Shown here: one piece after another, positions 17,427 to 25,412 of the stretch
How the letters are laid out: each line of letters starts with the position of its first letter
How positions within the stretch are numbered: position 1 is the stretch's first letter
Source: Bordetella sp.
Lineage (GTDB): Bacteria; Pseudomonadota; Alphaproteobacteria; Caulobacterales; Caulobacteraceae
Assembly: GCA_017308115.1 (NCBI GenBank)
Contig: JAFKFS010000027.1
Location: forward strand, 1 to 39,364
DNA: 39,364 nucleotides
Direction: 5' to 3'
The notes under the pieces: model-generated
What the model was told of the DNA's origin: nothing
Databases searched by the model: none
What the model saw: the letters and a program-made list of their open reading frames with translations, nothing else
Translations under genes and position numbers: made by a program

Positions 17427-18304
17427 AGGGCATCATCCTGGCCGGCGGGACGGGCTCGCGCCTGCATCCGATGACTGCGGTGGTCTCCAAGCAGCTGATG
17501 CCGGTCTATGATAAGCCGCTGATCTACTATCCGCTGACCACCCTGATGCGGGCGGGCGTGCGCGAGATTCTGGTCATCACCACGCCCCGGGACCAGGCCG
17601 CCTTCCAGGCCCAGCTGGGCGACGGCGGCCAATGGGGGCTGCGCCTGCGCTATGTGGTTCAGGACCAGCCGCGCGGCCTGGCCGACGCCTATCGCCTGGG
17701 GGCGGACTTCGTGGAGGGAGGGCCCTCGGCCCTGATCCTGGGCGACAACATCTTCCACGGCCACGGCTCGGGACGGGTCATCGCCCAGGCGGCCGCGCCG
17801 ATCGCGGCGGGGGGCGAGGGGGCGATGATCTTCGCCTATCGCGTGGCCGATCCGCGCCGCTACGGCGTGGTCGAGCTGGACGCCGACGGCCGCGCCCTGT
17901 CGCTGGAGGAGAAGCCCGCGGCGCCCCGCTCGCCCTGGGCGGTCACCGGCCTCTACGTCTACGACGGCCAGGCCCCCGAGATCGCCGCCGCCCTGCGCCC
18001 CTCGGCGCGCGGAGAGCTGGAGATCACCGACCTGAACCGCGCCTATCTGGAGCAGGGGCGGCTGCGGGTCGAGCGTCTGGGCCGGGGGTTCGCCTGGCTC
18101 GACACCGGCACGCCCGACAGCCTGCTGGACGCCGCCGCCTTCGTCCGCACCCTGGAGCAGCGCCAGGGCTTCAAGATCGCCTGCCCCGAAGAGGTCGCCT
18201 GGCGCATGGGCTGGATCGACGACGCCCAGCTGTCCCGCCTGGCCGAAGGCTTCGGCGCGGCTGACTACGGGCGCTATCTGCGCGGCGTCCTGGCGGGGGG
18301 CTAG
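17423..18304 (+). CDS. rmlA: Glucose-1-phosphate thymidylyltransferase
   Basis: RmlA makes dTDP-glucose from glucose-1-phosphate and dTTP, the first step of dTDP-rhamnose synthesis, and is normally feedback-inhibited by dTDP-rhamnose. The 293-residue protein has the signature LAGGTGSRLHPMT at residues 6-18, KQLMPVYDKPLIYYPL, QDQPRGLADAY, LGDNIFHG and EEKPAAPRSPWAVTGLY, plus a C-terminal WLDTGTPDSLLDA. The ATG at 17423 overlaps the rmlD stop; the longer open frame upstream is spurious. It is the last gene of this plus-strand unit and converges on the sulfatase-fold gene with 30 bases between stops. Its usual partners rmlC and rmlB are about 15.5 kb away. Confidence 0.96.
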   Translation: MKGIILAGGTGSRLHPMTAVVSKQLMPVYDKPLIYYPLTTLMRAGVREILVITTPRDQAAFQAQLGDGGQWGLRLRYVVQDQPRGLADAYRLGADFVEGGPSALILGDNIFHGHGSGRVIAQAAAPIAAGGEGAMIFAYRVADPRRYGVVELDADGRALSLEEKPAAPRSPWAVTGLYVYDGQAPEIAAALRPSARGELEITDLNRAYLEQGRLRVERLGRGFAWLDTGTPDSLLDAAAFVRTLEQRQGFKIACPEEVAWRMGWIDDAQLSRLAEGFGAADYGRYLRGVLAGG

Positions 18305-18334
18305 ACCCTTTCGATCCGGTTCGAAGCCGCCGCC

Positions 18335-19144
18335 CTACAGCGGCTGCCCGCGATAGCGGATCGCCAGCGGCACGGTCAGCGTCATCTCGTGCGAGACGCC
18401 GTGCTCCCACAACCCGTCCTCGCCCCAACAGTCGCCATGGTCGGCGCACATCAGGATCGTCGCTCCGTGGAACCGCTCCACCAGGGCGGCGACCTCGCGA
18501 TCCACATATTCGACGCAGGCGATCTGCCGCCGCCGACACTCGGCCGAGCGGTCCTCGGTCTGGAACGGGACGCAGGGGTTGTCGTCCCGCGGCCACGGCG
18601 CCCCCTCGTGGTGATAGGGCACATGGGTCTCGCCGATGTTGACGAAGACGAAGACCGGCTCGTCCCCCGCCTCGGCCAGCTGCGCCTCGATCCAGCCGAC
18701 CTGAGCCCGCACCCCCTGGTCGCCGACGAAGTTGAAGGCGTCGAACCCCTGCCTCAGCACGGCCGACACCGCCGTCGCCGGGTCGAACCAGCCCATGGCC
18801 GCCGTGCCGATGGTGCGATGACCGGCGTTGCGGAACCCGTCCACGATGTTGTCGCCGTTCAACAGGAAGCCGGGCGGCGCCGCCCCCGGATGCCCGGCGT
18901 AGTTCAGCCGGAACAGCCGCGCGAACTTCGGATTGAAGAAGGGCGTCCGCTCCTCGGCCACGCCGGGCGTGAAGCCCACGAACATGGCGGCGTGCGAGCC
19001 ATAGGTGAAATGCGACGGCGCCCGCGCCTTGCGCACTGGCCCCACCCCCTTCAGCGCCGGCGCATCGGCCGCCATGAAGGCGTCGTGGCGACAGGAATCG
19101 AGGGATAGGAACAGGACGCTGTCGGGATGGGTCGGTGCGTTCAT
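18335..19144 (-). CDS. Sulfatase/alkaline-phosphatase-superfamily enzyme lacking the formylglycine cysteine
   Basis: A 269-residue protein of the sulfatase fold. Near the N-terminus FLSLDSCRHD offers the metal-binding Asp16. The usual nucleophile motif C/S-x-P-S-R is replaced by T-Y-G-S-H at 47-51, so Thr47 would be the nucleophile. The C-terminal half has FVNIGETHVPYH, MCADHGDCWGE (metal ligands) and LWEHGVSHEM. Thr nucleophiles are typical of the phospho-transfer members of the superfamily (LtaS, EptA, Mdo-type), not of sulfatases. There is no signal peptide or membrane helix, so it appears cytoplasmic, and it is short for the superfamily. It may act on a phosphorylated glycan precursor, but substrate and reaction are unknown. 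It diverges from the lower-GC glycosyltransferase-like gene. Confidence 0.7.
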   Translation of the reverse strand: MNAPTHPDSVLFLSLDSCRHDAFMAADAPALKGVGPVRKARAPSHFTYGSHAAMFVGFTPGVAEERTPFFNPKFARLFRLNYAGHPGAAPPGFLLNGDNIVDGFRNAGHRTIGTAAMGWFDPATAVSAVLRQGFDAFNFVGDQGVRAQVGWIEAQLAEAGDEPVFVFVNIGETHVPYHHEGAPWPRDDNPCVPFQTEDRSAECRRRQIACVEYVDREVAALVERFHGATILMCADHGDCWGEDGLWEHGVSHEMTLTVPLAIRYRGQPL

Positions 19145-19293
19145 CGCTTTCCCTGCGCTCCTAGCCGATGGCTATCGGCGGCCCAGCGATTCACATGCCA
19201 GGGCATTGTCAGAATATTTTCGAATATCGTGGGCATCATCATCGTGAAAATCTGTATACCGGGCCACCTAACCTCATTCACCCGTGGGTAACA
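19145..19293. promoter_or_regulatory. AT-richer divergent intergenic region
   Basis: 149 bases between diverging genes, visibly richer in A+T than the surroundings. An ATATT-TTCG-AATAT inverted repeat lies at 19214-19227, suitable for an operator. No confident promoter elements were assigned. Confidence 0.35.
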
Positions 19294-20052
19294 ATGAAAC
19301 TTCTGATCTGCGTCCCGGCCTATGGATCGACGGTTCGGGTCGAAACGATGAACTCGATCGCCGTCGGCATGATCCATCTCCAACAACAGATGCCCCACGT
19401 CGAGATCCGGCTGTTCTCCGTGGACATGGCCGAGATCGCCCGCGTGCGAAATCTGTTCGCTTCCCTGGCGATGAAGGACGACTTCGACGCGCTCCTGATG
19501 GTCGATTCGGATATGGGAATCCCGCCCGAGACCTTTGCGCGCCTGTTGGCGTCGGGGCACGAGGTGTGCGGTCTTACCTATCCGAAGCGCCAGATCGACC
19601 TGCAGAAATTCCACGCCCTTGCGGCGTCGGGCGTGGATTTCGAAAAGGCCAAGGTTCAGGCCCTTACATTCATCGCCGCCGGCGGCTTTGTGCATGACAA
19701 TGGCCAAATCCAGGTGACGGAAGGTTTCCTGGAGATGAGGGAATTGCCGGGCGGCTGTTTGCTCATCCGCACCTCCGCCCTGCATCGCATGTGGCGGGAA
19801 ATTCCAAAGATTCGCCAGACCGCACACATTTCCGATCTTGAGCAACAGATGGGCGTTGAAAAGCTGATACGCTGCTTTGACAACGTTAACCTTGACCATA
19901 CGAAATTGAGCGAAGACTTAAGTTTCTGCCATCGCTGGCGGTCTATCAATGGCCGTATTTTCGGCTTGGTCGATGTGCCGGTCACTCACTGTGGAAACAT
20001 GAATTATGAGGGGCGGTATATCGATCTTCTGATGGCTACGGCGAAGTCTTAA
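19294..20052 (+). CDS. GT-A-fold glycosyltransferase-like protein, lower GC than neighbours
   Basis: A 252-residue protein resembling small GT-A glycosyltransferases (GT2/GT62-like). It starts MKLLICVPAYGS, then has ARVRNLFASLAM, LLMVDSDMGIPPE with a DSD pair for the metal-nucleotide sugar, GLTYPKRQ, ELPGGCLLIRTSAL and a late acidic pair in KLSEDLSFCHRW that fits a catalytic position. I choose the ATG at 19294 rather than 19168 because similarity begins there. By direct count positions 19801-19920 are 45% G+C (54 of 120), against about two thirds in adjacent genes. This suggests acquisition by transfer or a different selection history. It stands alone between the divergent sulfatase-fold gene and the secreted-protein gene; its acceptor is unknown. 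Confidence 0.68.
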   Translation: MKLLICVPAYGSTVRVETMNSIAVGMIHLQQQMPHVEIRLFSVDMAEIARVRNLFASLAMKDDFDALLMVDSDMGIPPETFARLLASGHEVCGLTYPKRQIDLQKFHALAASGVDFEKAKVQALTFIAAGGFVHDNGQIQVTEGFLEMRELPGGCLLIRTSALHRMWREIPKIRQTAHISDLEQQMGVEKLIRCFDNVNLDHTKLSEDLSFCHRWRSINGRIFGLVDVPVTHCGNMNYEGRYIDLLMATAKS

Positions 20053-20328
20053 GCGCTCATTGCGTTGGAGATTCTGATCTTCTTAATTTCTGTGAAGGCA
20101 AGCGTAGCCTTAAGTTTAAATAATGTGAATTTCGGCGCCATTATGTTGTTGTGTGGCGAGGGTGTCGATTGTTCGGTGTTATGCAAATTGGGGTTGACGG
20201 GGCGTCGTTCGCCTAGCTAAGCGTGGCGAGCCTCGTGGATGCAGAGTGCGACCCGCTTTCGGGCGCCGCTGTGGCCGAAAGCATATGGGCCGTCCGCCCA
20301 AACCATTTTGAACCTTCTGGGGACATTC
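20053..20328 (+). promoter_or_regulatory. AT-rich leader region of the secreted-protein gene
   Basis: 276 bases without a gene; 20041-20160 is 42.5% G+C by count (51 of 120). The region holds runs such as TTTAAATAATG and, further down, the promoter candidate at 20194-20223. The resulting mRNA leader would be roughly 100 bases. Confidence 0.5.
20194..20223 (+). promoter_or_regulatory. Candidate Caulobacter-type housekeeping promoter
   Basis: TTGACGG at 20194-20200 matches the -35 element used by the main sigma factor in Caulobacter (TTGACGS). GCTAAGCG at 20216 shares the GCTA core of its -10 (GCTANAWC), with a 15-base gap, slightly longer than typical. It would drive the secreted Thr-rich protein gene. 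Confidence 0.45.
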
Positions 20329-21831
20329 ATGTCTAAGAAATCTATCTATCTGGCTTCGGCGGCTCTTGCCCTGTTCGCTGCCGGCAATGCTTACGCCATC
20401 GATCTGAAGGGCGCGACCGGGAGCAAATACGCCACGGTGAACTCGGCGGTCACCACGTCCGCAGCGGTCAAGCTGGCTGACGAGCTGCGCTTCACGGCGT
20501 CGGCCTCTACGGCGACCACCTACGCCAACTCGACCGACTCGATCACGTTTAACATCCAAGCCTCGGCGGGCAACTCGCTGCCCACCGGCGTGCCGCTGGT
20601 TTTGACGGTCGATCTGTCGAACGCCATCTTCAACGCAGCCGCTGCGTCGAGCGGTGTTCTGGCCGGCGCCGGTGCCTGCACCTTCACCCCGGCTCCGCTC
20701 AGCGGCGTTCAGGCGAACGCTACCTCGGCCAGCTATCTGCTGACCCTGTCGGACTGCACGACGGCGACGGCGGATGGCATCGCAGTTACCCTTCCGGTTC
20801 GCGTCACGGGCGCCGGCCCGGTCGCCATCGGCGCCGCGCTGACCACCCAGGCCGGCGGCCTGGCGGTGGACGGTGGCCGCAAGCAGGCGACCTTCATCCA
20901 ACTGGCCAGCGCCTACGATGTCGACGTCGTCGCTGCGGGCGCCAACGCCACGGCTGACCTGGCCGATGGCTATGAAAAGCTGATCAACGGCAATGCTGCA
21001 CAAGAAGTCGGCAGCTTCACTCTGAAAGTCGACGGCTCCGTCCTGACGGACCTGACGGGCGCTGGCACGACTGCTTCGACGGCTTCCGTCGCTGCTATCC
21101 GCTTGCAGGCTGTTGCGCAGAATGGCTTCAACGGTTTCAACGTTGCGGCTGGCACGGCGACGGGGACCTTCACGGCTAACACCGCGACGATTTCCAACAC
21201 CCGCACCTTGGATGTGACGACGATCACCGCTTCTTCGACGTCGATCTATGTGGTCGACAATACCGGCACGTCGACTGGCACCACGACGGCTGATATCGTC
21301 GCCCGCAATGCGATCATCGTTCCTACGGCCCTGAACCTGACCGCCACGGTCGATCTGCAGAAGCCCTCGACCGATACCTCGACCACGACGCCGAACCCGT
21401 TCATCGACTTCGCCAAGTCGGCTGATCTGAAGTCGGTGGTTCGTAACGGCGCCTCCTTCGTGGCTCCCTGGGTTGCCTTGGGTTCGTCCAGCGCCAACTC
21501 GACCGTTCGCCTGGCTAACAACGGCGGTACGGCGACCGGCCCGATCCAAGCGACCCTGCTCTCGCACAACGGGACCTCGGCCACGACCAAGACCGTCACC
21601 ATCACGGCCAGCCAGATCGTCGCGGGCAGCCTGAACGCGACGGGCGGCATCCCGGCCGGGACGGCGGTGTCGATCTCGGGCGCTGCTCTGAAGGACGCCT
21701 TCGGCACCGACGCCGCCAACGGCGACATCCAGGTCAGTGTCGAAGCTGTGGCCTCGACGTTGTCGGGCAAGGTTCGCGTGACGCAGGCTTCGGGTCAGAT
21801 CTTCGAAACCTCGTTGGGCAACCTCAACTAA
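20329..21831 (+). CDS. Secreted Thr/Ala/Ser-rich structural-type protein (possible surface or T2SS client protein)
   Basis: A 500-residue predicted exported protein. The start at 20329 follows CTGGGGAC and gives a clean Sec signal (MSKKSIYLASAALALF, cleavage after AYA at residue 23). The mature part is dominated by Thr, Ala, Ser, Val, Gly and Asn in alternating patterns typical of all-beta extracellular proteins. It has just two Cys (117 and 143), suited to one disulfide, and ends in a beta-like segment ETSLGNLN. I do not recognise a family and see no calcium-binding nonapeptides. Its T-ending codons, dedicated promoter candidate and strong terminator suggest high expression. It lies directly upstream of gspE, which makes it a candidate T2SS substrate or surface/appendage protein (inference). 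The longer frame from 20239 lacks a signal peptide at its N-terminus and is rejected. Confidence 0.75.
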   Translation: MSKKSIYLASAALALFAAGNAYAIDLKGATGSKYATVNSAVTTSAAVKLADELRFTASASTATTYANSTDSITFNIQASAGNSLPTGVPLVLTVDLSNAIFNAAAASSGVLAGAGACTFTPAPLSGVQANATSASYLLTLSDCTTATADGIAVTLPVRVTGAGPVAIGAALTTQAGGLAVDGGRKQATFIQLASAYDVDVVAAGANATADLADGYEKLINGNAAQEVGSFTLKVDGSVLTDLTGAGTTASTASVAAIRLQAVAQNGFNGFNVAAGTATGTFTANTATISNTRTLDVTTITASSTSIYVVDNTGTSTGTTTADIVARNAIIVPTALNLTATVDLQKPSTDTSTTTPNPFIDFAKSADLKSVVRNGASFVAPWVALGSSSANSTVRLANNGGTATGPIQATLLSHNGTSATTKTVTITASQIVAGSLNATGGIPAGTAVSISGAALKDAFGTDAANGDIQVSVEAVASTLSGKVRVTQASGQIFETSLGNLN

Positions 21832-21855
21832 GTCCAGGCTCAGTCCTGAACTGGG

Positions 21856-21888
21856 AAAGGGAGGGCCTTGCGCCCTCCCTTTTCTTTT
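21856..21888 (+). terminator. Strong rho-independent terminator
   Basis: An 11-bp perfect stem (AAAGGGAGGGC / GCCCTCCCTTT) with a 5-base loop (21867-21871) ends in a T-rich run to 21888, 24 bases after the stop of the secreted-protein gene. It isolates that gene from the T2SS block downstream. Confidence 0.92.
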
Positions 21889-21958
21889 GCGCCCGAGGCT
21901 GCGCCCGGCGGCGCCGGTGGACGGCGCCGCCTTCTCTCGTTACAGCGGACAGGTGACC

Positions 21959-23758
21959 GTGACCGCCCGCTCCGTGAACCCTGATCGTCCCGACGCCGCG
22001 CCTTCGTCGCGCTCCGAATCGTCGCATCCCGCGTCGTCGCGCCCCCGCCTGGGCGAGGTGCTGGTCCAGCGCGGCCTGGTGCGTCCCGCCGACGTCGCCA
22101 ACGCCCTGTCGCTCCAGGCCCAGAACGGCGGCCTGATCGGTCTCAACCTGGTGCGCCTGGGCGCCCTGTCCGAGGCTCAGCTGCTGGACGTCCTGGCCGA
22201 ACAGCTCGGCCTGCCCATCCTGGCGCCCGAGAACAGCCCGGCGCCCGAGCGGATCTCCGCCTTCCTCGAACAGATCGGCTCCCCCCTGGCCTGGTGGGCC
22301 GAACGCGAAGCCGTCGCCTGGCGCGAGGAGCCTGCGCAGGACGGGGCCCAGGACGGGGCCGAGCCGCGCATCCTGTGCGCCGCCGTCCAGCCGCTGGACC
22401 CCGCCCTGGCCGAGCGAATCAGCCAGTCCAGCGCCGGGCCGGTCGTCTTCCTGCTGGCGCCGCGCGCCCTGATCGAGGCCCTGACGGACGATCTGACGCG
22501 CGACCACGCCCCGGCCCTGGATCCCGCCCTGGGCGGGGCGGGCGCCGACGCGGCCCGCCTGCGCGAACTGGCGCAGGAGGCGCCGGTCATCGACTTCGTC
22601 AACGCCGTCTTCGCCGAGGCCCTGACCCGTCGCGCCTCCGACGTCCACGTCGAACCCTATGAGGACCGCTTCCTGGTGCGGATGCGCATCGACGGCGTCC
22701 TGACCACCGCCCGCAGCGCGCCGCGCGCCAATTTCGACGCCGCCTGCTCGCGCATCAAGCTGCTCAGCGGCATGGACATCGGCGAGCGCCGCCTGCCGCA
22801 GGACGGCCGCCAGTCGATCCGCGTCTCGGGGCAGGAGGTGGACCTGCGCGTCTCGACCCTGCCCTGCTCCTGGGGCGAATCCATCGTGCTGCGCCTTCTG
22901 GGCAAGACCAGCCGCCTGCCCTTGCTGTCCGAACTGGGCGTCAGCGCCCGGCAGGAGGCGGGCTTCCTGCGCCTGGCCGAACATCCCAACGGCGTCTTCC
23001 TGATCACCGGCCCGACCGGCTCGGGCAAGACGACGACCATCTATCGCCTGTTGACCCATCTGAACGACGGCGAGCGCAAGATCATCACCGTCGAGGACCC
23101 GGTCGAGCTGGACCTGCCCGGCGTCATCCAGGTGCGCGTCCGCGCCGAGATCGGCCTGACCTTCGCTGCGGGCCTGCGCTCCATCCTGCGCCAGGACCCG
23201 GACGTCATCATGGTCGGCGAAATCCGCGACCCGGAGACGGCGCGCATCGCCGTCCAGGCCGCCCTGACCGGCCATATGGTCATCTCCACCGTCCACACCA
23301 ACACCGCCCTGGCCGCCATCCCGCGCCTGCTGGACCTGGGGATCGAGGACTATCTGCTGGCCGACGTGCTGCGCGGCGTGGCCGGACAGCGCCTGATCCG
23401 CCGCCTGTGCGAGGACTGCGCCCGCCCCTCGACCCCGGCCGAGGCGGCCGTCCACGAGCAGGCGATCCCCGCCCACCTGCGCGTCGTCGTCGGGGGCGAA
23501 GCGGCGGGCTGGCATGAGCCGGTCGGCTGCGTCCGCTGCGGCCACAGCGGGTTCCGGGGGCGCCTCGGCGTCTATGAGCTGGCGCCCCTGTCGCCGGCCC
23601 TGATCGCCGGCCTGCGCGCCTCGGCCGACGAGGACCAGCTGACCGCCGCCGCCCGCGCCGAGGGTTTCCTCAGCTTCGCCGACGACGGCTTCCTCAAGGC
23701 GCGGCGCGGCCAGACCGCCCTGTCCGAAGTCTATCGCATCGCCGGGGGCGGCCAGTGA
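21959..23758 (+). CDS. gspE: Type II secretion ATPase
   Basis: GspE is the cytoplasmic hexameric ATPase that drives pseudopilus assembly. Taking GTG at 21959, the protein has 599 residues. The N-terminal part carries an MshEN/T2SSE-N domain (GEVLVQRGLVRPADVANAL, ALSEAQLLDVLAEQLGLP). The motor domain has VIDFVNAVFAEALTRRASDVHVEPYE, Walker A GPTGSGKT (351-358, Lys357), the Walker B region VIMVGEIRD (416-424) and TGHMVISTVHTN. A zinc site is complete: Cys484-x2-Cys487 and Cys524-x2-Cys527. The open frame reaches back into the terminator, so that start is impossible. GTG 21953 is an alternative; 21959 has AGG five bases upstream. The stop is followed after 10 bases by gspF. Confidence 0.94.
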   Translation: MTARSVNPDRPDAAPSSRSESSHPASSRPRLGEVLVQRGLVRPADVANALSLQAQNGGLIGLNLVRLGALSEAQLLDVLAEQLGLPILAPENSPAPERISAFLEQIGSPLAWWAEREAVAWREEPAQDGAQDGAEPRILCAAVQPLDPALAERISQSSAGPVVFLLAPRALIEALTDDLTRDHAPALDPALGGAGADAARLRELAQEAPVIDFVNAVFAEALTRRASDVHVEPYEDRFLVRMRIDGVLTTARSAPRANFDAACSRIKLLSGMDIGERRLPQDGRQSIRVSGQEVDLRVSTLPCSWGESIVLRLLGKTSRLPLLSELGVSARQEAGFLRLAEHPNGVFLITGPTGSGKTTTIYRLLTHLNDGERKIITVEDPVELDLPGVIQVRVRAEIGLTFAAGLRSILRQDPDVIMVGEIRDPETARIAVQAALTGHMVISTVHTNTALAAIPRLLDLGIEDYLLADVLRGVAGQRLIRRLCEDCARPSTPAEAAVHEQAIPAHLRVVVGGEAAGWHEPVGCVRCGHSGFRGRLGVYELAPLSPALIAGLRASADEDQLTAAARAEGFLSFADDGFLKARRGQTALSEVYRIAGGGQ

Positions 23759-23768
23759 CGCGCCCCGC

Positions 23769-24977
23769 ATGACCGACCAGCTCACCTTCCAGTATGAGGC
23801 CGCCGGGCGGGACGGGCGGGTGGTCAAGGGGATGGTCGGGGCCGCCGACGAGGCCGGGGCCCTGCGTCGCCTGGCCGCCGACGGCCTGACGGTCCTGCGC
23901 ATCCGTCCCGCCGCAGCGCCCAAGGCCGAAGGCCGCGAACGGGGCCTGCGGGCCGGCGAGCGGGTGCTGGTCCTGCGCCAGATGGCCCTCATGCTCGAGG
24001 CCGGCGTCTCCCTGCTGGAGGCGCTGGACACGGTGGCCCAGGGCATGCAGGCGCGAAAGGGCAGGCGCCAGTTCCAGGCCGCGATCGGCGCCCTTCGACG
24101 CGGCGAATCCCTGGGCGAGGCGCTGGAGACGCATGCGCCCGGCTTTCCCGACTATGTCTACGCCATGGCCCGCGTAGGCGAGGCCTCGGGCCGCATCGCC
24201 GAGGTGCTGAAGGAGGCCGCCGAGCAGATGGCCTATGAGGACCGGCTGCAGCGCGACTTCGCCAACGCCATGACCTATCCGGCCTTCCTGTGCTGCGCCG
24301 GGGTGGCGGCCGTCGGCTTCATCTTCACCCAGGTGGTGCCGCGCTTCGGCGCCATGATCGGCGAAGACCGAGAGAACATTCCCGCCATGTCGCGCTGGGT
24401 GCTGGAGACCGGCGAGTTCGCCAACGCCAACCTGGGCCTGGTCGGGATCGGCGCGGTGCTGCTGGTCGCGGCCCTGGTCTTCATCGTCACCAACCGGGCG
24501 ATCCGTGAACGGGCCTATACGGCCGCGCACGGCCTGCCGGTCGTCGGTGCGGTGATCCAGGCGCGCGAGATCGCCTCCTGGGCGCGCCTGACGGCCTTCG
24601 CCCTGAACAACGGGGTGCCCCTGCTGTCGGCGGCGGCCCTGGCGCGGGCGGCGGTGCCGATCGGCCCCTTCCGCCAAGGGCTGGACCTGCTGGACAGCGA
24701 CCTGCGCGCGGGGATGACGCTGGACGCCTCGCTCGGCGCCCACACGGGCCTGGAGGCGATGGACCTCAGCCTGCTGCGCGCGGGCCAGAAGTCGGGGGCC
24801 GTGGGCGCCATGTTCGGCTTCATGGCCGACAACTACGAGGCCCGCCTGCGCGACCGGATGAAGCGGATGACCTCCCTGCTGGAGCCCATGGCCATCGCCG
24901 TCATCTCCATCGTGGTCGGCTTCGTGGCCCTGTCGTTGGTCCTGGCCCTGTCGAGCGTCTACGAAGGGGTCGTCTGA
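23769..24977 (+). CDS. gspF: Type II secretion inner-membrane platform protein
   Basis: GspF is the polytopic inner-membrane platform component that couples GspE to pseudopilin assembly. The 402 residues match the family. Two T2SSF repeats are visible: the first around 60-190 (VLVLRQMALMLEAGVSLLEAL, FPDYVYAMARVGEASGRI), the second around 265-390 (WARLTAFALNNGVPLLSA, LDLSLLRAGQKSGAVG with variations). Three membrane segments lie near 170-195 (FLCCAGVAAVGFIFTQVV), 220-245 (GLVGIGAVLLVAALVFIV) and the C-terminus (MAIAVISIVVGFVALSLVLAL). The stop shares its A with the next start (TGATG), so gspI is translationally coupled. Confidence 0.95.
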   Translation: MTDQLTFQYEAAGRDGRVVKGMVGAADEAGALRRLAADGLTVLRIRPAAAPKAEGRERGLRAGERVLVLRQMALMLEAGVSLLEALDTVAQGMQARKGRRQFQAAIGALRRGESLGEALETHAPGFPDYVYAMARVGEASGRIAEVLKEAAEQMAYEDRLQRDFANAMTYPAFLCCAGVAAVGFIFTQVVPRFGAMIGEDRENIPAMSRWVLETGEFANANLGLVGIGAVLLVAALVFIVTNRAIRERAYTAAHGLPVVGAVIQAREIASWARLTAFALNNGVPLLSAAALARAAVPIGPFRQGLDLLDSDLRAGMTLDASLGAHTGLEAMDLSLLRAGQKSGAVGAMFGFMADNYEARLRDRMKRMTSLLEPMAIAVISIVVGFVALSLVLALSSVYEGVV

Positions 24978-25408
24978 TGCAGGCGCTGCGGTGGCGGCGG
25001 GGGCGCGAGGGGTTCAGCCTGATCGAGGCCCTGGTCGCCCTGGCCATCGCCTCCATGACGCTGATGGCCATCTTCGAGCTGCAGATCCAAATGGCGCGCA
25101 GCCAGCGACGCGCGGCCCAGGCGGTCGAGCAGGTCGCCGCCCAGGAAAACGCCCTGGCGCTGACGCGCAGCCTCAATCCCATGGCCCAGCCGCAGGGGCG
25201 GATCGAACTGCCGGGCGGCGATGTCGTCACCTGGTCCGCCGAGCCGGTGAGCGAGCGCCGCGTCAACGCGGGCTTTCCCGCCGGCGACGGCGCCTTCGAG
25301 GTGCAGCTGTATCGCGTCACCGTCGGGGTGGAGCGGCCTCAGGGACGCGCGCCCGCGCCCCTGGTCTTCGACCGCCTGGGATGGCGGCGCCTGGAGCTGG
25401 AGGGCTGA
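24977..25408 (+). CDS. gspI: Minor pseudopilin, GspI-like
   Basis: A 143-residue type IV-pilin-like protein. A 12-residue basic leader ends in Gly at the prepilin peptidase site EG|FSLIEALVALAIAS, with the conserved Glu at +5 and a hydrophobic helix to about residue 36, followed by a small periplasmic domain. Length and the EALVALAI sequence fit GspI, a tip-complex minor pseudopilin with GspJ and GspK. It is the last gene of the plus-strand E-F-I block and converges on gspD with four bases between stops. No prepilin peptidase gene (gspO) is present in the window, so processing depends on a gene elsewhere. Confidence 0.8.
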   Translation: MQALRWRRGREGFSLIEALVALAIASMTLMAIFELQIQMARSQRRAAQAVEQVAAQENALALTRSLNPMAQPQGRIELPGGDVVTWSAEPVSERRVNAGFPAGDGAFEVQLYRVTVGVERPQGRAPAPLVFDRLGWRRLELEG

Positions 25409-25412
25409 GGCG

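Noticed and set aside
20239-20328. Longer N-terminus for the secreted Thr-rich protein
   Set aside because: It would bury the signal peptide 30 residues in; ATG 20329 has GGGGA upstream and a clean signal sequence.
21887-21958. Upstream starts for gspE
   Set aside because: They fall in or directly after the terminator hairpin of the preceding gene; GTG 21959 (or 21953) has a spaced AGG/GGA.
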